A program made the position numbers and the translations under genes. 22,917 nt of DNA from CAYVUV01 sp964455095 (lineage in GTDB: Bacteria > Desulfobacterota > Binatia > HRBIN30 > CADEER01). The notes below the pieces were generated by a model. That model searched no databases. It worked only from the letters and a program-made list of their open reading frames with translations, and was not told where the DNA came from. Positions 18,901-22,917 of this stretch are shown one piece after another (position 1 is the first letter of the stretch; each line of letters starts with the position of its first letter). Location: positions 1 through 22,917 of the forward strand of contig CAYVUV010000309.1 in assembly GCA_964455095.1 (NCBI GenBank), written 5' to 3'.

Positions 18901-18910
18901 CTCCCCCCCT
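18901..18910 (-). promoter_or_regulatory. G-rich ribosome binding site
   Basis: Read on the minus strand this is AGGGGGGGAG, with the final GAG seven bases ahead of the ATG. It decides the start of the cysteine-rich protein against longer in-frame options upstream. Confidence 0.7.
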
Positions 18911-19137
18911 GCACGACGATGCAAACGATCGATTCTCTGCCTAACACGACCTGCAATCGAGGGGCAAAGGAATTAACACTGACAGTTTCCCAGCCTCCAC
19001 GGCTGAGGTTCGGCTCCACCTTGCTGCACACATCGACACTGAGCTCCCAGGTGCGCGTGACGCGAACGGCAAGATTTGCGAAGATCGGTCTTCGGCCTCG
19101 CTGGTGATGCCGATCCTTTTTCTCATTCACAGGGCCA

Positions 19138-19143
19138 GAGGAG
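19138..19143 (+). promoter_or_regulatory. Ribosome binding site (GAGGAG)
   Basis: GAGGAG lies seven bases before ATG 19151 and supports that start over an in-frame start near 19076. The 257-base gap to the divergent cysteine-rich gene must hold both promoters, but I see no convincing -35/-10 pair in it. Confidence 0.75.
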
Positions 19144-19150
19144 CGTTGTC

Positions 19151-19960
19151 ATGCACATCGTCGTCACTGGAGCGTCCAGCGGAATCGGTCGCGAGATCGC
19201 GAAAGCGTTCGATCGAACCGGGCAGCGGATCTCGCTCGTTGCGCGCCGATTGTCCCTGCTCGAAGAACTGCGAGCGGAGATCCGAACCGAGACGCACCCC
19301 ATCCGGGCGGACTTGTCCGACCCGGCGGATCCCATCGGATGGTTGCGGCAGGCGGAGGAGCACTTCGGCCCGGTCGACGTGCTGGTGAATAACGCCGGCG
19401 TCTCGTACGTGGAACCCGTGCAGGGCATCGACCGCACGCGCATCGACACCTTGTTCCAGGTCAACGTCCACGTACCCATCGCCGCCATCCAGCATGTGCT
19501 GCCGGGGATGCTGGAGAGACGGTCAGGCACGATCGTCAACATCGCCAGCAACTCGGCGTTCACGCCAGCGCCCTACTTCTGTCACTACGCGGCGTCAAAA
19601 GCGGCGCTGGGGAATTTCTCGGAGAGTCTCCGCATGGAACTGAAGCGCACCGGCGTCCGCGTGCTGTCCGTGTATCCAGGCCCGGTCGAGACGCCGATGG
19701 CAGATCGCAACTGGGCGCAGTTGAAGCAGAGCGCCGCCTCTCGCCTGGCCCCGATCGGCAGCGCCCCCGTGCTGGCGAAGCTCATCCTCGCTGCGATCGA
19801 CGCCGGCAAGGCGCGCGTGATCTATCCCCGCTTCTACGCGCTGGGTTGGTGGCTCCCTTCTGTCGGCCGCTGGATCTCCGAGCACTTCGTGCCGGAAGCC
19901 ACCGGCGCGGTCACTCCCCTGCTGCCGGGGGACCTCGAGCAACGCTCGCGATCCGTTTAG
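19151..19960 (+). CDS. Short-chain dehydrogenase/reductase (classical SDR)
   Basis: A 269-residue NAD(P)-dependent oxidoreductase. The cofactor motif is TGASSGIG at residues 6-13. VLVNNAG and the catalytic serine in NIASNSA follow, then the YxxxK pair Y146 and K150 in HYAASKAAL, and YPGPVETPM. ARRLSL after the second strand suggests NADPH preference. The C-terminal segment after IYPRFYALGWWLPS is hydrophobic and may touch the membrane, as in SDRs that act on lipids. The substrate is unknown. The lipoprotein transpeptidase gene begins 14 bases downstream, so the two are probably cotranscribed. Confidence 0.93.
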   Translation: MHIVVTGASSGIGREIAKAFDRTGQRISLVARRLSLLEELRAEIRTETHPIRADLSDPADPIGWLRQAEEHFGPVDVLVNNAGVSYVEPVQGIDRTRIDTLFQVNVHVPIAAIQHVLPGMLERRSGTIVNIASNSAFTPAPYFCHYAASKAALGNFSESLRMELKRTGVRVLSVYPGPVETPMADRNWAQLKQSAASRLAPIGSAPVLAKLILAAIDAGKARVIYPRFYALGWWLPSVGRWISEHFVPEATGAVTPLLPGDLEQRSRSV

Positions 19961-19974
19961 CCGAGGCAGGGGGT

Positions 19975-20727
19975 GTGACGCTGACGCCGCGGATACTCGC
20001 CGCCCTCCTCGTGATCATGACGGCGGCCGGCTGCGGGCCGGCCCGTCAACCAGCGCCGCCGCGCGAAGCCACGATCGGCGACCGCGTCGCGCAGTACGGG
20101 CCAGCGGCCCGGGCCCGCCTGCTGCCGTTCTTCGCCGCGGCCGGCGTGCCATATCCTCCGTCGCGATTCCTCCTGCTCGGCTTAAAGCAGGAGCGCGAGC
20201 TGCAGCTCTACGCCGCCGGTCCCGCGTTGCCGCTCACCTTCATTCGCTCGTTCGCAATCCTCGGCGCGAGCGGCGGGCTCGGGCCGAAGCTGCGCGAGGG
20301 CGACCGCCAGGTGCCCGAGGGCGTCTACGCGATCGTGTACCTGAACCCGAACAGTGTCGCCCACCTGTCGCTCGCGCTCGGCTATCCCAACGAGTTCGAT
20401 CGCGCCCAGGCGGCCGAGGACGGGCGGTACGACGCCATCCTCGGCGGTGACATCATGATCCACGGCGGTTCGTCCTCGGTCGGCTGTCTGGCGATCGGCG
20501 ACCAGGCGGCCGAGGATCTGTTCGTCCTGGCGGCAGATGCCGGTTGGGAGCACGGCGTGGTCGTCGTCAGTCCGGTCGATTTCCGCCGCACCGAGCTCCC
20601 CGCCGACTATGCTCCGCCGACCGCGTGGGCGCCCCGGCTCTACGCCTGGCTACGCACCAAGCTCGCTACGCTCCCGCTCGGGTCGCCGCCCGTCGACGCG
20701 GGTGCACGTCAAAGCCCCGAGCGGTAG
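19975..20727 (+). CDS. Lipoprotein L,D-transpeptidase-like (YkuD/YafK type)
   Basis: A 250-residue protein starting at GTG behind GGCAGGGGG. The N-terminus is a lipoprotein signal (ILAALLVIMTAAGC, lipid cysteine at 20), so it is probably anchored on the periplasmic face. The catalytic signature is H163-GGSSSVG-C171 with following LAI, the HG...GC motif of YkuD-fold transpeptidases. The upstream region (FLLLGLKQERELQLY, LGPKLREGDRQVPEGVY) matches YafK/DpaA-like members, which cut or make links between peptidoglycan and outer-membrane lipoprotein. Which direction this one works is not decidable. Its last 19 bases overlap the end of the opposing flavoprotein gene. Confidence 0.9.
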   Translation: MTLTPRILAALLVIMTAAGCGPARQPAPPREATIGDRVAQYGPAARARLLPFFAAAGVPYPPSRFLLLGLKQERELQLYAAGPALPLTFIRSFAILGASGGLGPKLREGDRQVPEGVYAIVYLNPNSVAHLSLALGYPNEFDRAQAAEDGRYDAILGGDIMIHGGSSSVGCLAIGDQAAEDLFVLAADAGWEHGVVVVSPVDFRRTELPADYAPPTAWAPRLYAWLRTKLATLPLGSPPVDAGARQSPER

Positions 20728-21332
20728 TCCTCATCGATCATCTCATCGATCGCCGTGACCATCTGCTCGTCGCCGCCAACTTTCGCCGCGAACATCTTGC
20801 CGAACGAAACGCGCTGCGGCGCCCAGGTTTCGGGCTTCCACAGCTGGGCCCGCAGGAAAGCCTTGCCGCAGTGGAAGAAGCACTCCTCGACGTGCACGCG
20901 GATGGCGAGCAGCGCCGGCGCGCCGCGCGCCGCCAGGCGCTCGAGCACCGCGGGATCGCTGGTCAGCTCGGCGCGGCCGTTGACGCGCACGGTCTCGTTC
21001 GTGCCGGGCATCAAGAAGAGCACGCCGACGTGCGGGTTCTCCAGGATGTTCTGCAGGCCGAAGACGAGCTTGTTGCCCTTGCGATCCGGGATCAACAGCG
21101 TCGCCTCGTCCTCGATGGCGACAAAGCCAGGGTGGTCGCCCTTCGGCGACACGTCGAGCCGCCCGACGCGGTCGGCGGTCGACAGCACGACGAACGGCGA
21201 GCGTTCGATGAAGGCGCGCGAGAACGCGTCGATGGTAGGATTGATCTTCATCTCTACAGCCGGGCTCGACTCGCCGATGATGGCGCGCAGCGCCTCGACC
21301 GTCTCGATCCTGTGCCCGTTCTGATCAGCCAT
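20709..21332 (-). CDS. Pyridoxamine 5'-phosphate oxidase-fold flavoprotein (PPOX family)
   Basis: A 207-residue cytoplasmic FMN- or F420-binding split-barrel protein, similar to the MSMEG_1061 group (recollection). Motifs: SPFVVLSTADRVGRLDVSPK (early strand pair with the cofactor-facing SPKG), LLIPDRKGNKLVFGLQNI, VGVLFLMPGTNETVRVNG, and a late IRVHVEECFFHCGKA with RAQLW, both characteristic of the group. The physiological substrate is unknown. An ideal ribosome site, AGGAGG, lies four bases upstream of the ATG. Its stop lies inside the 3' end of the transpeptidase gene, an unusual convergent coding overlap of 19 bases. Confidence 0.9.
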   Translation of the reverse strand: MADQNGHRIETVEALRAIIGESSPAVEMKINPTIDAFSRAFIERSPFVVLSTADRVGRLDVSPKGDHPGFVAIEDEATLLIPDRKGNKLVFGLQNILENPHVGVLFLMPGTNETVRVNGRAELTSDPAVLERLAARGAPALLAIRVHVEECFFHCGKAFLRAQLWKPETWAPQRVSFGKMFAAKVGGDEQMVTAIDEMIDEDYRSGL

Positions 21333-21336
21333 GCTG

Positions 21337-21342
21337 CCTCCT
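21337..21342 (-). promoter_or_regulatory. Ribosome binding site (AGGAGG)
   Basis: A perfect AGGAGG on the minus strand, four bases before ATG 21332. It is the clearest Shine-Dalgarno sequence in the window and fixes the flavoprotein start. Confidence 0.85.
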
Positions 21343-21470
21343 GATGCGCGCGAGATGGCCGACTATAGACCGCGGCCCGGAACGGATACCAGAACGCCGT
21401 GCGCTGCGCGGCCCGCCGGTAGCGTGCACCCCGCGTTGACGATGACACAGCGCAGGATCACAATGCGTTC

Positions 21471-21701
21471 ATGGCCGTGACGGAGCGCGATCGTCGGCAT
21501 TTCCAGCTCGTGGGCGAAATCATGGCCGCGCAGAAGAACGAGCAGCGACGCGAGGCGTTGCGCAGCACAGTCGCCGAACGCATCGCGCTTGGTTTTCAAC
21601 TCGGGGCCCGGGCGCAGAACGATGCGATCGACACCGCGCTCGACGAGCGGGCCGATGCCCAGATCGACCTCGCCAAACGCGGGCGTGCCCTGCGCAGATG
21701 A
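21471..21701 (+). CDS. Small charged helical protein, unknown
   Basis: A 76-residue product with no recognised domain: strongly charged, almost without glycine or proline, and likely all-helical (DRRHFQLVGEIMAAQKNEQR, VAERIALGFQLGARA, LAKRGRALRR). There is no signal or membrane segment. Evidence that it is real is an ATGA overlap with the HD hydrolase gene, which implies translational coupling. The ribosome site is poor, with a GGA about 12 bases upstream. It could be a helper of the downstream hydrolase. Confidence 0.6.
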   Translation: MAVTERDRRHFQLVGEIMAAQKNEQRREALRSTVAERIALGFQLGARAQNDAIDTALDERADAQIDLAKRGRALRR

Positions 21702-22351
21702 GCGGCGCCCCGCTTGATCTCTTGCGGCGGGTCATGCTGGAACGAGCGCGATGGGAGGACGCCTGGAAGACACTGGGAGTTCCCGAACCGCAAGGAGTCT
21801 TTACCGAGCTCGTCGCTCGCTACGCCGAGCCCCATCGCGCCTATCACACGCTTCAACATCTCCGCGAGTGTTTTGAAGTCCTCGAACCTGCGTGCGCTTT
21901 GGCCAGCCACCTCGCGGAGGTTCAGCTTGCGCTCTGGTTTCACGATGCGATCTACGACACCCGCAAACAGGACAACGAGGACGAGAGTGCTCGCTGGGCT
22001 TATTCCTCGATCGTCACTGCCCACGCAAGTCCAGAAACTGCGACGCGGGTCCGTGATCTTGTAGTTGCTACGAAGCACAACGCTGTGCCGGAGGGAGCGG
22101 ATGCGCAGCTCCTCATCGACGTCGACCTGTCCATCCTCGGGGCCGACGAGGCTCGCTTTGCGGAATACGAGAAACAGATCCGCCAGGAGTACTCGTGGGT
22201 GCCTGAGGAGGGGTTCCGCCAAGCGCGGGCTCAGGTCTTGGCAAGTTTCCTCGCGCGCGCTTCGATTTACAGCACGCCATGGTTCGCGAGCCGTCTCGAA
22301 GAGCGAGCGCGCACCAACCTGCGTCGCTCGCTTGGGGAGCTAGCTGTCTGA
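21698..22351 (+). CDS. Predicted HD-domain metal-dependent phosphohydrolase
   Basis: A 217-residue protein resembling the COG4339 group of predicted HD hydrolases, often misnamed after a glutamate receptor subunit. Metal ligands: H50 in YHTLQHL and the H82-D83 pair in LWFHDAIYD. The conserved acidic stretch NEDESA follows, and the fourth ligand region is LLIDVDLSILG. Cytoplasmic; the substrate, probably a nucleotide or phosphate ester, is unknown. The C-terminal part (EYSWVPEEGFRQAR, IYSTPWF) is typical of the group. GC is lower than around it: two 60-base lines I counted gave 52% and 58%, against 68% in a comparison line near 12.2 kb. The overlap with the preceding small gene suggests one operon. 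Confidence 0.87.
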   Translation: MSGAPLDLLRRVMLERARWEDAWKTLGVPEPQGVFTELVARYAEPHRAYHTLQHLRECFEVLEPACALASHLAEVQLALWFHDAIYDTRKQDNEDESARWAYSSIVTAHASPETATRVRDLVVATKHNAVPEGADAQLLIDVDLSILGADEARFAEYEKQIRQEYSWVPEEGFRQARAQVLASFLARASIYSTPWFASRLEERARTNLRRSLGELAV

Positions 22352-22416
22352 AGGTGACGGCCGCGTACCGAGCCGGCCGGGCCCGCAGAGTTATCAACGC
22401 GGTGTCTTTTGGTTCG

Positions 22417-22431
22417 ACGGCTGCAAGCCGT
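22417..22431. terminator. Possible hairpin between convergent genes
   Basis: ACGGCT, a three-base loop and AGCCGT form a tight stem in the 89-base gap between the HD gene stop and the opposing hydrolase stop. It lacks a T-run, so it is only suggestive. Confidence 0.2.
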
Positions 22432-22440
22432 GCTGGCCGC

Positions 22441-22917
22441 TCAGCCGACTAATGACGCGTATGCCGCTGCAACGAGCGCATGGGCGCGCTGGTCGCCGGT
22501 GAAGCCAAGGTCCATGCGGTTCATCGCGTAGCCGAGGGCGAATCCCGCTTCGCGGTCGGCGAGGCCGACGGAGCCGCCGGCGCCGGGGTGGCCGAAGCAG
22601 GAAGGCCCGGCTGATGGGGAGAGGGTCGGCGGCAGCATGAAGCCGAGGCCGAAGGTCGTCTCGATCAGCAATACCTTGTCGGGTCCGCGGCTCTGCAGCT
22701 CGCAGGCGCGCTGGACGGTATCGGGGCGCAGCAGACGCAGGCCGTCGACTTCGCCGATGAGGGCGGCGTACATGCGCGCCAGGGCGCGCGCGGTGGCGAT
22801 GCCGTTCGACGACGGCATCTCGGCGGCGCGCAGGGCGCGGCGGTTCCACATCTCGTCGTAGTGGAACAGGTTCGACGGGCCGGTCATGACGCGGCCGAAG
22901 AGCGTGTCGGGCCCCAT
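22441..22917 (-). CDS. Class C beta-lactamase/esterase-like serine hydrolase (C-terminal part)
   Basis: The frame runs off the window end, so only the last 158 or so residues are visible. The methionine at the edge is probably internal. The catalytic SxxK and YxN motifs would lie upstream and cannot be checked. The visible part shows MPSSNGIATARALARMYAAL, typical of EstB-like esterases and penicillin-binding-protein relatives. It also has FGHPGAGGSVGLAD (His near visible residue 110), where HPG takes the place of the KTG box. These features favour an esterase or broad serine hydrolase over a true antibiotic-resistance enzyme. The final YAMNRMDLGF matches the last strand of the fold. Confidence 0.87.
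   Translation of the reverse strand: MGPDTLFGRVMTGPSNLFHYDEMWNRRALRAAEMPSSNGIATARALARMYAALIGEVDGLRLLRPDTVQRACELQSRGPDKVLLIETTFGLGFMLPPTLSPSAGPSCFGHPGAGGSVGLADREAGFALGYAMNRMDLGFTGDQRAHALVAAAYASLVG

Noticed and set aside
16137..18944. A 935-residue open frame on the plus strand, antisense to the cysteine-rich gene
   Set aside because: Its product is a low-complexity Arg/Ala/Val repeat mirroring the 105-bp array. It lacks a ribosome site and domains, and the minus-strand gene has a signal peptide, a strong Shine-Dalgarno and ordered cysteines.
22403..22431. GGTTCGA resembling a tRNA T-loop
   Set aside because: No flanking T-stem pairing, anticodon arm or acceptor stem could be made around it.
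22441..22917. Reading the edge hydrolase as a complete antibiotic-resistance beta-lactamase
   Set aside because: The gene is cut by the window, the SxxK and YxN motifs are not visible, and the PSSNG and HPG motifs are more typical of EstB-like esterases.

Overview
The window is about 22.9 kb of GC-rich bacterial chromosome, densely coded on both strands. It contains no transposase, integrase, phage, CRISPR, rRNA or tRNA gene that I could find. An ELWxxDGT repeat protein with a dockerin-like tail, a secreted cysteine-rich repeat protein, several families of palindromic intergenic repeats and roughly 68-70% GC together suggest a delta-proteobacteria-related environmental lineage such as Binatota or Myxococcota, probably a metagenome contig. 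That placement is inference from gene style, not from a marker gene.

Left part (1-6.6 kb): the end of an NAD(P)-dependent aldehyde dehydrogenase (+) runs into a convergent minus-strand pair. This pair is a solitary carboxyltransferase resembling a fusion of the malonate decarboxylase beta and gamma subunits, followed by a 960-residue secreted protein made of about 18 tandem 48-residue ELWxxDGT repeats plus two EF-hand loops. A small unknown gene (6140-6532) follows, bracketed by two unrelated palindromic repeats.

Middle (6.7-16.1 kb, all +): first comes a tight lipid-flavoured trio of a chalcone isomerase-like secreted protein, a PlsC-type acyltransferase and a DUF1295 membrane protein. Next is an orphan membrane sensor histidine kinase. 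It is followed by a likely cell-envelope glycosylation set: a DUF2298 polytopic membrane protein, a GT4 glycosyltransferase and a translationally coupled methyltransferase. After a third palindromic repeat there is another methyltransferase.

Right part (16.2-22.9 kb): an 892-residue secreted cysteine-rich protein lies on the minus strand, carrying a 105-bp tandem repeat array. Divergent from it are a short-chain dehydrogenase and a lipoprotein L,D-transpeptidase. The transpeptidase overlaps tail to tail with a PPOX-type flavoprotein. A small unknown gene is coupled to an HD-domain hydrolase of lower GC. The window ends inside a class C beta-lactamase/esterase-like serine hydrolase.

I see no fully convincing new system. 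The best candidates for a second look are the lone MdcD-MdcE-like fusion, the chalcone isomerase/acyltransferase/DUF1295 trio, the two repeat-built secreted proteins, and the palindromic repeat families.
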